This document shows, piece after piece, positions 32,621 through 40,324 of a stretch of DNA of 64,000 bases. Location: the NCBI RefSeq assembly GCF_022213955.1, contig NZ_JAKNTW010000002.1:186001-250000 (forward strand), read 5' to 3'. Position numbers and translations under genes: made by a program. How positions within the stretch are numbered: position 1 is the first letter of the stretch; every line of letters begins with the position of its first letter. The notes beneath the pieces are model-generated. The model was not told where the DNA came from, searched no databases, and saw only the letters and a program-made list of their open reading frames with translations. The DNA comes from Dolomitihabitans soli (lineage in GTDB: Bacteria > Actinomycetota > Actinomycetes > Streptosporangiales > Streptosporangiaceae).

Positions 32621-33825
32621 GTCGGCAGGGCCGACGGGGCGACGCCGAGTGTGGTGGCCGGGTAGAGCGCGGCGACGGCGGTGGTCTTCTCGTGGCCGGG
32701 GATGCCGCTGCGGCCGTCCAGCCCACGGCAGGACAACGCGGCGGCCACGTTCGCGTAGGCGAGCGCGTCCGGCAGGGTGAGAGCGCGGGCGAGCGCCGCG
32801 ACGAGGGCGCCGTGGAAGACGTCACCGGCGCCGAGCGTGCTGCGCACGTCGAAGCCGGTCAGGCCGGGGGCCTGGTAGAACCCGGCCGCGTCGGCGGCGA
32901 CGGCGCCGGACGCCCCGTCGGTGGCGACGACCCGCGCCGCCCCGCCGGCCCGCGCGGCCCGCAGCGGGGCCACGACGGCCTCGCGCCCGCGGACATCCCC
33001 GCAGATGTCCCCGCGGACGTCTTCGCGGACGTCTTCGCGGACGTCTTCGCGGACGTCTTCGCGGACGTCTTCGCGGACGTCTTCGCGGACGTCTTCGAGG
33101 GCTTCGCGGGTGTCGCCGTCAACGGCCTCCCGCCGGCGAATGCCGCCGAGCGTCTCGCGAACGGCCTCGCGCCGGGGGGCGTCGCCTTCGGGCCGGGTCG
33201 GGGACGGGTTCCGCCCGTCGCGTACGGTCTCCGGGCCGGCGACGCCGTACACCTCGCGGAGGGCGGCGAGTGTGGGGACGTAGACGTCCACCCCGTCCGG
33301 GCAGCGGCGGGGTTCGAGGTTGCCGGCGTCGTAGGAGACCAACGGGCGGGGGGCCGAGGCGGGCAGGGCGGCCAGCAGCGGCTCGACCGCGGGCCAGCCG
33401 AGATGGTCGACGTGCAGCAGGCGGGCCGAGAGGATCATCTGGCCGGCGGGCGAGTCGGGGGTGATCTCCAGCCGCGGGCCGGGCCGTACGCAGATCGCCC
33501 GTGAGCCGCGCGGACGGTCGACGAGCACGACGCAGCTCCCGGAGCTCCGGCCGGGCACGGTGCGCACCTCCGAGACGTCCACGTGCTCGGCGGCGAGCCC
33601 GTCCCGGATGAGCGTGCCCTCGCGGTCGGCGCCGACGGCGGCGACCAGGGCGGGGCGCAGGCCCAGCCGCGCGAAGGCGACCGCCGCGGTGGCCGCCGGC
33701 CCGCCGCCCGCCCAGGTGATGTCCTCGGCGACCACGCGTCCGTCGGGGGCCGGAAGGTGCGGGAGTTGCGCGACGGTGTCCCACGTGGCGACACCGACGA
33801 ACACGGCGTCGGGCGACCCGGTCAT
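32617..33825 (-). CDS. PfkB-family sugar kinase with internal EDVR repeat insert
   Basis: The 402-residue kinase is about 100 residues longer than usual. The ribokinase/PfkB core is clear: FVGVATWDTVAQLPHLPAPDG, GGGPAATAAVAFARLGLRPALV, and the C-terminal anion-hole motif STLGAGDVFHGALVAAL, then CRGLDGRSGIPG. These resemble YihV, the sulfofructose kinase of E. coli. The YihV sulfonate contacts that I recall (Lys27, Asn109, Arg138) are not clearly kept: the first is Arg30, the others differ. Residues about 200-290 are an Arg/Glu/Asp-rich insert with seven exact EDVR units. GGGAGG precedes ATG 33825. It would phosphorylate a ketose for the adjacent aldolase. Confidence 0.8.
   Translation of the reverse strand: MTGSPDAVFVGVATWDTVAQLPHLPAPDGRVVAEDITWAGGGPAATAAVAFARLGLRPALVAAVGADREGTLIRDGLAAEHVDVSEVRTVPGRSSGSCVVLVDRPRGSRAICVRPGPRLEITPDSPAGQMILSARLLHVDHLGWPAVEPLLAALPASAPRPLVSYDAGNLEPRRCPDGVDVYVPTLAALREVYGVAGPETVRDGRNPSPTRPEGDAPRREAVRETLGGIRRREAVDGDTREALEDVREDVREDVREDVREDVREDVREDVRGDICGDVRGREAVVAPLRAARAGGAARVVATDGASGAVAADAAGFYQAPGLTGFDVRSTLGAGDVFHGALVAALARALTLPDALAYANVAAALSCRGLDGRSGIPGHEKTTAVAALYPATTLGVAPSALPT
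33013..33096 (-). repeat. 12-bp perfect tandem repeat, seven copies, in the kinase gene
   Basis: The plus-strand unit GCGGACGTCTTC is repeated seven times without a mismatch. The coding (minus) strand reads GAAGACGTCCGC, encoding Glu-Asp-Val-Arg. It sits in a surface-loop insertion of the PfkB kinase. Perfect identity suggests recent expansion; copy-number change keeps frame. Confidence 0.95.
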
Positions 33826-34030
33826 CGCGACCTCCCATTTGGTGATTAACTAACATTGATTGCGGGAACATTAACAAGCGCTGTCCGCTGGGTCAACGGT
33901 CCGTCCTGTTATTTCCTCCAGGTTACGCCGCAGCTCACAAGCGCCGTCGAACCCCGAAGACGGCGGCCGGGCAGACGGCGCACCTCGCGAGGATGGTAGT
34001 TTTCCACCATTCGATGACGAAGGAGGCCGG
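33826..34030. promoter_or_regulatory. Divergent promoter/operator region of the sugar cluster
   Basis: Between the kinase and DeoR genes a short AT-rich island (33843-33876) contains ATTAAC twice (33845-33850 and 33870-33875) and AACATT twice. On the minus strand these read GTTAATGTT and TCAATGTTAGTTAAT. Repeated elements of this kind in an otherwise GC-rich gap suit binding by a DeoR-family oligomer that controls both directions. Confidence 0.5.
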
Positions 34031-34816
34031 GTGACCTCAAACGCCCTGCGATACGAAGCGGCTCCCGCACGTCGGCAGGCCATCCTCGACCAGGTTCGCG
34101 CGAGGGGCTTCTCCTCGATCGCGGACCTGGCCCAGGCGCTCGGCGTCTCCGACATGACGGTCCGCCGCGACGTGCGCCGGCTCGACGAACTGGGCGAGGT
34201 GCGCGTCGTCCACGGGGGCGTCAGCCTGCCTCCCGGTCAGGAGTTCAGCGCCCGTGAACACGCCAACACCGGCCCCAAGCACCGCATCGGCGCGGCGGCC
34301 GCACGGCTGATCAAGCCCGGTGACACGATCGCGGTGGACGCGGGCACCACGACACACGCCCTCGTCACCGCGTTGCCCGACACCTTCGGCGGCAGCGTGG
34401 TGACCCACTCGATCCCGGTCATGCAGGCCCTCCTCGACTCACCGACCACCCGCTGCGTCGGCCTGGGCGGCGACCTCTACCCGCTGAGCAGGGCCTTCGT
34501 CGGACCGGCCACCGTGGAGGCGGCCGCCCGGCTGCGGGTCCGCTGGTGCTTCCTCGGCGCCGCCGCCATCGACGACCGGGGCTGCTACGGCGTCTACGAC
34601 CTCGAACGACCCACCAAGCAGGCGCTGATGGACATCGCCGACTACGTGGTGCTCCTCGCCGACGCCGACAAGTTCCGCAGTTCGGCCCCCGTGCTGCTCG
34701 CGTCCATGGAACGGCTGCACACGATCATCACCGACGCCGAGCCCCCGCCCTCGGTACGGCGGGCCATGGAACACCACGGCGTGCGCCTGGTCATCGCCGA
34801 GGAGAGCACCCAGTGA
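34031..34816 (+). CDS. DeoR-family transcriptional regulator
   Basis: The 261-residue protein has an N-terminal winged HTH (ARRQAILDQVRARGFSSIADLAQALGVSDMTVRRDVRRLDELGEVRVVHGG), the DeoR fingerprint. A sugar-phosphate-sensing domain follows (IKPGDTIAVDAGTTTHALVTALP, GPATVEAAARLRVRWCFLGAAAIDDRGCYG, KQALMDIADYVVLLADADKF). DeoR regulators bind phosphorylated sugars, and YihW/CsqR of the E. coli sulfoquinovose operon belongs to this family. GTG 34031 has AAGGAGG upstream. It sits at the centre of the divergent cluster and should repress both arms until an intermediate accumulates. Confidence 0.9.
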   Translation: MTSNALRYEAAPARRQAILDQVRARGFSSIADLAQALGVSDMTVRRDVRRLDELGEVRVVHGGVSLPPGQEFSAREHANTGPKHRIGAAAARLIKPGDTIAVDAGTTTHALVTALPDTFGGSVVTHSIPVMQALLDSPTTRCVGLGGDLYPLSRAFVGPATVEAAARLRVRWCFLGAAAIDDRGCYGVYDLERPTKQALMDIADYVVLLADADKFRSSAPVLLASMERLHTIITDAEPPPSVRRAMEHHGVRLVIAEESTQ

Positions 34817-35037
34817 ACCCGCCGATCAATGGCGTGCTCTCCAACCCGGTTGACACCGACGTCCGGCCACGAGGGAACACACGCGCCATGAACCCGCCGA
34901 TCGACGGCGTGCTCTCCGGCTCGGTGCACACCGACGTCCAGCCACGAGAGAGCACACCCGCCATGAACCCGCCGATCGACGGCGTGCTCTCCGGCTCGCC
35001 CCAGGCCGAGTCCCGCCCACGAGGGAGCTCTCGATGA
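34813..35037 (+). CDS. Possible 74-residue repeat peptide (3 x 25 residues) coupled on both sides
   Basis: Three 75-base tandem units fill the gap between the DeoR gene and the enolase-superfamily gene and stay in one open frame. The frame begins GTGA on the DeoR stop and ends ATGA on the next start. Each unit begins (M/V)NPPI(D/N)GVLS and ends in a (T/S)D or AE-x-RPRxxxR stretch. The DNA of each unit also carries a purine-rich ACGAG(G/A)GA segment ahead of its ATG, like a ribosome site. The unit start resembles the first codons of the next gene (MKLPIDSLSVRVLS), so the array may be a repeated copy of that gene's initiation region rather than a selected protein. Confidence 0.4.
   Translation: MNPPINGVLSNPVDTDVRPRGNTRAMNPPIDGVLSGSVHTDVQPRESTPAMNPPIDGVLSGSPQAESRPRGSSR
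34814..35034 (+). repeat. 75-bp tandem repeat, three copies
   Basis: The units start at 34814, 34889 and 34964; the third is slightly shortened (about 71 bases) where it meets the ATG at 35034. Copies are highly similar over TGAACCCGCCGATC and GGCGTGCTCTCC and diverge in the middle. The repeat lies wholly in an intergenic position of an operon. Confidence 0.9.
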
Positions 35038-36143
35038 AGCTTCCGATCGACTCCCTGTCGGTCCGGGTGCTGAGCGCGCCGCTGCGCGAGCAGGTCCCGA
35101 TGTCGTTCTCCGCCCTGACCGAGCGACGCTCGGTGCTGGTCACCGTGGGCGCGGGCGGGGTCACCGGCACCGGCGAGACCTGGGTCAACTACCCCGGCTG
35201 GGCCTGGCGCGAACGGCTGGCGACCCTCGACGGGCTGCGCCCACTGCTGATCGGCGCCGACGCCGCCGACCCCGCCGCCCTGATGTCCGGCCTGGCCGCC
35301 CGCCTGCACGGCGTGGCCAGGCAGTGGGGCGCCCCCGGCCCGCTGTGGCAGGCGCTCAGCGGCATCGACATGGCGATCTGGGACCTGCTCGGACACGTGC
35401 ACGGCCGCCCGGTCGCCGACCTGCTCGGCAACGGGACGGCCACCGCCACACGGGTCCCCGCGTACGGCAGCGGCGTCGGGCCGACCGGCGTGGCGGAGCT
35501 CACCGAACGCGCCCTGGAGCTGGGCCTCACCGCCATCAAGATCAAGGTCGGCTTCGGCGAGGAGACCGACCTCACCACCATCCGTGGCGTACGCGCGGTG
35601 GCCGGGCCCGGCCTTCCGGTGTTCGCCGACGCCAACCAGGCGTGGGATCCGGCGACCGCGCGGCACATGTGCACCGTACTGGCCGAGCACGGTGTCGCCT
35701 GGTTCGAGGAGCCGCTGGCCGGTGACCGGCCCGACGACCTCGCGGCGCTCGCCGCCGCCACCGGCGCGGCCATCGCGGGAGGCGAGAACGTCTACGGCGC
35801 GCCGGCCTACGCCGAACTCATGACCCTCCCCGCGCTCGCCCACGTCCAGCCCGACCCCTCCAAGACCGCCGGGATCAGCCTGAGCGACGAGATCGGCCGG
35901 ATGCCCGGCACGGCCAAGCTGAGCCCGCACTGCTACGGCGGCGCCGCCACGCTGGCCGCCTCCGTGCACCTCGTCGCCGCCGCGCCCCGGCCCGGCTGGA
36001 TCGAGCTGGACCTGCGGGAGAACCCGCTCCGCACCGACGTCGCCACCGGGCTGGGCGTCGGCTCCGACGGCTTCATCCCGGTCCCCACCGGCCCGGGGCT
36101 CGGACTCACCTACGACCGCAGAACGCTGGACCGGTACACCTAG
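35034..36143 (+). CDS. Enolase-superfamily enzyme (mandelate racemase/muconate lactonizing type)
   Basis: The 369-residue protein has the barrel catalytic residues of the mandelate-racemase subgroup: KxK at Lys169 and Lys171, metal ligands Asp199 (FADAN), Glu225 or Glu226 (WFEEP) and Glu251 (GGEN), and an Asp274-His299 dyad (QPDPS, SPHCYGG). Such enzymes abstract a proton alpha to a carboxylate, giving sugar-acid dehydratases, racemases or cycloisomerases. It would act on a sugar acid, possibly a sulfonated one given the neighbours. It is translationally coupled to the repeat peptide and followed by the aldehyde dehydrogenase after 32 bases. The exact reaction is unknown. Confidence 0.85.
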   Translation: MKLPIDSLSVRVLSAPLREQVPMSFSALTERRSVLVTVGAGGVTGTGETWVNYPGWAWRERLATLDGLRPLLIGADAADPAALMSGLAARLHGVARQWGAPGPLWQALSGIDMAIWDLLGHVHGRPVADLLGNGTATATRVPAYGSGVGPTGVAELTERALELGLTAIKIKVGFGEETDLTTIRGVRAVAGPGLPVFADANQAWDPATARHMCTVLAEHGVAWFEEPLAGDRPDDLAALAAATGAAIAGGENVYGAPAYAELMTLPALAHVQPDPSKTAGISLSDEIGRMPGTAKLSPHCYGGAATLAASVHLVAAAPRPGWIELDLRENPLRTDVATGLGVGSDGFIPVPTGPGLGLTYDRRTLDRYT

Positions 36144-36175
36144 GCCGCCCGCATCACGAAAGACGGAGACTGGAC

Positions 36176-37606
36176 ATGCTGACCGCAGCCGCCCTACCTG
36201 GAGCCCTGCTCCCCGCACCCGAGTCGGGAACGATCCCGCTGACCGTGATCGACCCGGCCGACGAGAGCGTCGTCGCAGAGGTCGCGGGAGTGCGGGCCGA
36301 GGCTGCCGAGCGAGCCGTGACCGCTGCCGCCGCCGCGCTGCCGGACTGGGCCGCGACGCCCCTCGCCGCCCGCTCGGCGGCGCTGCGCGCGATCGCCGCC
36401 GACCTGAAGGCCGCGGGTGAGGACACCGGCCCGGACAACCTGGCGCTGCTGATGACGCGTGAGACCGGCAAGCGCCTCGCCGAGTCACGCGCCGAGATCG
36501 CCTTCTCCGCCGACTTCTTCGCCTGGTTCGCGGAGGCCGCGCCCGAGGCGCTCGCCGAGCAGCCGCTCAGCACGCCCGGCCGCCGGTTCCGCGTCCGCCG
36601 GACCCCGCTGGGCGTGGTCGCCGCCATCACGCCGTGGAACTTCCCGTTGTCGATTCCGGCTCGCAAGATCGCGGCTGCGCTGGCCGCCGGTTGCACGGTG
36701 GTCCTCAAGCCCAGCGAGCTGACCCCCGTGTCCGCGCTGCGGCTGGTCGAGATCTGCCACCGGCACCTTCCCGACGGCGCGCTCACCAGCGTGACGGGCG
36801 ACCCCGTCGGGCTCACCGCCGCGCTCACCGGTGACCCGAGGGTGGCCGCCGTCAGCTTCACCGGTTCCACCCGGGTGGGCGGCATCGTGGCCCAGCAGTG
36901 CGCGGCCAGGTTCGTGCCGGCCGTACTGGAACTCGGCGGGCGCGGGCCGTTCGTCGTCGGAGCGGAGGCCGACCTGGACGGCGCGCTCGACGCCCTGATG
37001 ATCGCCAAGTTCCGGAACAACGGCGCGTCCTGCATCGCGGCGAACAACGTGTTCGTGCACCAGGACCACTATCACCCGTTCGTCGAGCGGCTCGCCGATC
37101 GGGTCATGGGGCTGCGCCTCGGCAACCCGGCGGACGAGCGCACCGACCTCGGCCCGCTGATCACCGCCGACCAGCAGCGGCGTCTGACGGGCCTGGTGGC
37201 CGACGCGGACGCGCGGGGCGCTCGCGTCCTGACCGGCCCGCAGCACGCGGGGAAGGGTTTCTTCGTCAGCCCCGCGGTGGTGGAGTGCCCCGACGACGTC
37301 GCGCTCTGGTCGGAGGAGATCTTCGGCCCGGTCGCGGCCGTCCGCTCCTTCACCGACGAGGACGCCCTGATCGGAGAGATCAACGGCTGGGGCTACGGCC
37401 TGGGCGGCTACGTGTGCGACTCGCCCGACCGCGCGCAGCGGCTCGCCTCGGCCCTGCGGATCGGCATCGTCGGGATCAACAACGGCGCGCCCAACAACCC
37501 GAGGGTCCCGTTCGGCGGGTTCGGCGCCAGCGGCCTCGGACGTGAGGGCGGCGTCTCGGGCCTGCTGGCCTTCACCGGCGAGCAGACGCTCAGCGAGCCC
37601 GCCTGA
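36176..37606 (+). CDS. Aldehyde dehydrogenase (succinate-semialdehyde / sulfolactaldehyde dehydrogenase-like)
   Basis: The 476-residue NAD(P)-dependent aldehyde dehydrogenase has the cofactor-site motif TPWNFPLSIPARKIAAALAAGCTVVLKPSE, SFTGSTRVGG, the general base Glu in LELGG and the catalytic Cys in FRNNGASC. It follows GabD-type succinate-semialdehyde dehydrogenases, the group that also holds sulfolactaldehyde dehydrogenase of sulfoglycolysis. In the inferred pathway it would oxidise sulfolactaldehyde from the aldolase to sulfolactate for export by the TSUP protein. ATG 36176 has GGAG seven bases upstream. It is the last gene of the rightward arm. Confidence 0.88.
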   Translation: MLTAAALPGALLPAPESGTIPLTVIDPADESVVAEVAGVRAEAAERAVTAAAAALPDWAATPLAARSAALRAIAADLKAAGEDTGPDNLALLMTRETGKRLAESRAEIAFSADFFAWFAEAAPEALAEQPLSTPGRRFRVRRTPLGVVAAITPWNFPLSIPARKIAAALAAGCTVVLKPSELTPVSALRLVEICHRHLPDGALTSVTGDPVGLTAALTGDPRVAAVSFTGSTRVGGIVAQQCAARFVPAVLELGGRGPFVVGAEADLDGALDALMIAKFRNNGASCIAANNVFVHQDHYHPFVERLADRVMGLRLGNPADERTDLGPLITADQQRRLTGLVADADARGARVLTGPQHAGKGFFVSPAVVECPDDVALWSEEIFGPVAAVRSFTDEDALIGEINGWGYGLGGYVCDSPDRAQRLASALRIGIVGINNGAPNNPRVPFGGFGASGLGREGGVSGLLAFTGEQTLSEPA

Positions 37607-37666
37607 CACCCTCGTTTCGTACGGGACGCAGAACCTGAGGCCGCGGCCCACCCGGCCGGCCGGTTC

Positions 37667-38125
37667 TCACGTGACGGTGATGAGTTTGATCAGCTGGTCA
37701 CGGAAGTGCTCGTACTCCTCGACCGCGCCGAGCAGGTTCTCCGAGTTGCGCTCCTCGTGCCGGACCGCGGCCAGCGCCTCCCGGCCGGTAGGGGTGATCC
37801 GCACCAGGACGCGTCTGCGGTCGTGCTCGTCGGTCCGCCGCTCCACGTAGCCGGCCCGCCCCAGCCGCTCGATCGTCCTGCTCATCGTCTGGTCGGTCAC
37901 CCGGCACAGCGTCGCGACCTGCCGTTGGGCGAGCGGCCCGTCGGCGACGTGGTGCAGGGCGATCAGGCCGGCGTGCGTGAGGTCGCGTGCCGCCAGGAAG
38001 TCGTCGAACCGTCCTTCGACCACCCGGGCGGCCATCGACAGGAGACGGCCGGTGGGCCAGGAACGGATGTCGGCGCGCACCTTGTCCGGATTCATAGCAA
38101 TCTGGTGCTCGTCACCTTCAGCCAC
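37667..38125 (-). CDS. MarR-family transcriptional regulator
   Basis: The roughly 152-residue winged-HTH protein has the core DLTHAGLIALHHVADGPLAQRQVATLCRVTDQTMSRTIERLGRAGYVERRTDEHDRRRVLVRITPTGREAL, the standard MarR DNA-binding and wing region. I chose GTG 38125; an ATG at 38095 (MNPDKVRAD) is also possible. It is divergent from a membrane-protein gene with about 60 bases between starts and an inverted repeat in between. MarR proteins usually sense phenolic or lipophilic compounds; the ligand here is unknown. Confidence 0.85.
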   Translation of the reverse strand: MAEGDEHQIAMNPDKVRADIRSWPTGRLLSMAARVVEGRFDDFLAARDLTHAGLIALHHVADGPLAQRQVATLCRVTDQTMSRTIERLGRAGYVERRTDEHDRRRVLVRITPTGREALAAVRHEERNSENLLGAVEEYEHFRDQLIKLITVT

Positions 38126-38158
38126 GCGCCCAGTCTCCCAGAGCCGGGGCACCGATTT

Positions 38159-38201
38159 GTTCAGCAGGCTGATTAACTGAATAATGCTCAGCATGCTGAA
38201 C
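38159..38201. promoter_or_regulatory. Inverted repeat across the MarR/membrane-protein divergent start region
   Basis: GTTCAGCA (38159-38166) and TGCTGAAC (38194-38201) are perfect 8-bp arms. Between them lies an AT-rich core including TGATTAACTGAATAAT. The right arm overlaps the first codons of the membrane-protein gene (ATG 38184 or 38193). It is a candidate MarR site. Confidence 0.45.
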
Positions 38202-39176
38202 GATTCGCGTCGCACGTTGCTTTGGGGCGTGCTGGCCAGCGCACTGCTGACCGCTCTGGTGTGGTGGCTCGGCCAGCGACTGCACGGCATCCGGTTGCTC
38301 CCCGACCAGGGCGCCTCCTGGTACTACTGGAAGCTGCCCGAGCCGACGGCCTGGACCCGGCTGTCGGCCTGGGCGGGGTACGCGGCCCACCAGCTGTCAG
38401 TCTGGGGGCTGATCTACTACGCGCAGACCCGGGTCCGCCGCTACACCTCGGGCCTGCACCCGGTGAACGTCGTCGCGCTGGCGGTGAACTTCGGCTTCAT
38501 CCTGCTGCACACCGTGCAGACCCACGTGTTCTACGACGGCATCGCGCAGGACGTGTCGATCTTCAGCTCGCAGGGGTCGGTGGTGATCCTGCTGGTGGTG
38601 GTCCTGCTGATGGAGAACCGGCGCAGAGGGCTCTTCGCCGGCCGTCCCGCACCCATCTCGGCGGAGGTGGTGGGATTCGCCCGCAAGTATCACGGCTACC
38701 TGTTCAGCTGGGCGGCCGTCTACACCTTCTGGTACCACCCGATGGAGAACACGTCCGGGCACCTGATCGGTTTCTTCTACATGTTCCTGCTCCTGCTCCA
38801 GGGCAGCCTGTTCCTGACGCGCGCCCACACCAACCGCTGGTGGACGATGACGCTGGAGCTCATGGTGGCCGTGCACGGCACCCTCGTCGCGGTGATGAGC
38901 TCCGGCCCCGGAGGCGCGTGGCCGATGTTCCTGTTCGGGTTCCTCGGCGTTTTCGTGATCACCCAGATGCACGGCCTCGGCCTGTCCAGGGCGATCAGAT
39001 GGGTGCTCGCCGCCTGCTACGTCATCGCCGCGCTCGTGGTGTACGGCATGCGCGACGGCCTGACCGGCCTCGACGAGATCGTGCGCATTCCCGCGATCGA
39101 GTACGTACTGGTCGCCGTGCTGGCCGTACTGCTGTGGCTGGTGCTGAGAGCCGTGCGGGCGGCCCGGCGCACCTGA
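38184..39176 (+). CDS. Multi-pass membrane protein of unknown function
   Basis: The 330-residue protein has about eight to nine hydrophobic segments, including WGVLASALLTALVWWLG, VVALAVNFGFILLHTVQTHVFYDG, GSVVILLVVVLLME, LIGFFYMFLLLLQGSLFL and YVLVAVLAVLLWLVLRAV. The histidines in segments (LLHTVQTHVFYDG, FWYHPMENTSGHLIGF) could bind metal or heme; that is inference. I do not recognise a family. It is divergent from the MarR gene and probably under its control. Confidence 0.7.
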   Translation: MLSMLNDSRRTLLWGVLASALLTALVWWLGQRLHGIRLLPDQGASWYYWKLPEPTAWTRLSAWAGYAAHQLSVWGLIYYAQTRVRRYTSGLHPVNVVALAVNFGFILLHTVQTHVFYDGIAQDVSIFSSQGSVVILLVVVLLMENRRRGLFAGRPAPISAEVVGFARKYHGYLFSWAAVYTFWYHPMENTSGHLIGFFYMFLLLLQGSLFLTRAHTNRWWTMTLELMVAVHGTLVAVMSSGPGGAWPMFLFGFLGVFVITQMHGLGLSRAIRWVLAACYVIAALVVYGMRDGLTGLDEIVRIPAIEYVLVAVLAVLLWLVLRAVRAARRT

Positions 39177-39239
39177 GTTCGAGCCCGTACGCCTTCGAAC
39201 AGGTTCTCACCAGGCCTGGAGGGCACGTCCCACAATTCG

Positions 39240-39256
39240 CTAGAGAGTGACTCTAG
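39240..39256. promoter_or_regulatory. Short inverted repeat upstream of the TetR gene
   Basis: CTAGAG (39240-39245) and CTCTAG (39251-39256) flank AGTGA, 16 bases before the TetR start codon at 39272. The position suits autoregulation. Confidence 0.5.
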
Positions 39257-39271
39257 AGCTATGCTTCGTCC

Positions 39272-39904
39272 ATGATCCAGTCCAAGAGCACCGGCAAGCG
39301 CGCCGAGAAGGCACGCCAGACGCGACGGCGCATGCTGGAGGCGGCCGGGAAGCTGTTCGTCGAACGGGGGTACGGCGCGACCGCGCTGCAGGACATCGCC
39401 TCCGAAGCCGCGGTCGCCGTGCAGACGATCTACTTCACCTTCGGCAACAAGCGCACCCTGCTGAAGGAAGTGGTGGACGTGACGATCGCCGGCGACGACC
39501 AGCCGGTGGCCACCATGGACAGGCCGTGGTTCCGCGACATGCTCGCCGCCCCCACCGCCGCGGACCAGCTCCGCCTGCACGTCCACGGGACGGGCGAGGT
39601 CATGCACCGGGTCGCGCCGATCATCAGGGTCCTCGACACCGCGACCGCGATCGATCCCGAGATCGCCGATCTGTGGGACGACTCCCCCGACCCCCGGCTC
39701 GTCGTCCAGACCGCCGCCGCGCAGGTGCTCGTCACCAAACCCGGCGCGCGCCCCGGCGTCTCGGCCGAACACGCCACCGACCTGCTGTTCGCCCTCCTCA
39801 GCCCCGAGCTCTACCTGGTCCTGGTCAACCAGCGCGGCTGGACCCGCCGGCAGTGGGAGGAATGGGCGGGCCTGACCCTCCACGCCCAGCTCTGCGCGAC
39901 CTGA
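39272..39904 (+). CDS. TetR-family transcriptional regulator
   Basis: The 210-residue protein has the TetR HTH at about residues 12-62 (AEKARQTRRRMLEAAGKLFVERGYGATALQDIASEAAVAVQTIYFTFGNKRTLLKEVVD). The helical C-terminal domain includes RLHVHGTGEVMHRVAPIIRVLDTA and ATDLLFALLSPELYLVLVNQRGWTRRQWEEW. It stands alone, with an inverted repeat just upstream, and is convergent with the NTF2-like gene. The target is probably its own promoter plus a distant or neighbouring gene. Confidence 0.88.
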   Translation: MIQSKSTGKRAEKARQTRRRMLEAAGKLFVERGYGATALQDIASEAAVAVQTIYFTFGNKRTLLKEVVDVTIAGDDQPVATMDRPWFRDMLAAPTAADQLRLHVHGTGEVMHRVAPIIRVLDTATAIDPEIADLWDDSPDPRLVVQTAAAQVLVTKPGARPGVSAEHATDLLFALLSPELYLVLVNQRGWTRRQWEEWAGLTLHAQLCAT

Positions 39905-39925
39905 TCCCGCCCCCAGACAGCGGCT

Positions 39926-40324
39926 TCAGGCCGCGCCATACGCGCGGGCCAGAGCAAGGCTGTCCTCGTACGGGATGTAACGGGTGATCAGTCCGTTCTC
40001 GACGGTGAAATGGAAGGCGAACGGCGAGACGAAGAGCCCGCCGGTCGCCTTGACGCGCTGCCGCATACGGCCGAGGGCGATGGCATGCTCACCGTCCACC
40101 ACGATCCGGTCGACCGTCAGTTCCTCGGCCTGCAGATACTGCGGCAGGGTGCGGAAGAACTCGGCGGCCCCGGCCCGGTCGGTCCGGCGGCCCGTCCACG
40201 GCACCTCCTCGGCCCCGTAGATGTCCCAGTCGACCTCCTCGGCGAACAACTCGCCGATCTGGTCGAAGGCGCCGGCTCCTGCCCGCCGGAAGAACTCCTC
40301 GACGGCATCCCGGGTCTCGTTCAT
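39926..40324 (-). CDS. NTF2-like / SnoaL-type small protein
   Basis: The 132-residue protein has the cone-shaped NTF2-like fold pattern: NETRDAVEEFFRRAGAGAFDQIGELFAEEVDWDIYG, WTGRRTDRAGAAEFFRTLPQYLQAEEL and the strand FHFTVENGLITRYIPYEDSLALARAYG. Members are polyketide cyclases, ketosteroid isomerases or orphan binding proteins. ATG 40324 has GGAGG five bases upstream; the frame further upstream to 40378 lacks a site. It is convergent with the TetR gene. The substrate is unknown. Confidence 0.8.
   Translation of the reverse strand: MNETRDAVEEFFRRAGAGAFDQIGELFAEEVDWDIYGAEEVPWTGRRTDRAGAAEFFRTLPQYLQAEELTVDRIVVDGEHAIALGRMRQRVKATGGLFVSPFAFHFTVENGLITRYIPYEDSLALARAYGAA

Noticed and set aside
33000-33110. 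12-bp repeat considered as a CRISPR-like array
   Set aside because: Units are contiguous with no spacers and lie in frame inside a kinase gene.
34814-35034. 75-bp repeat considered as a CRISPR or integron attC array
   Set aside because: There are no unique spacers, no palindromic repeat ends and no integrase or cas genes nearby.
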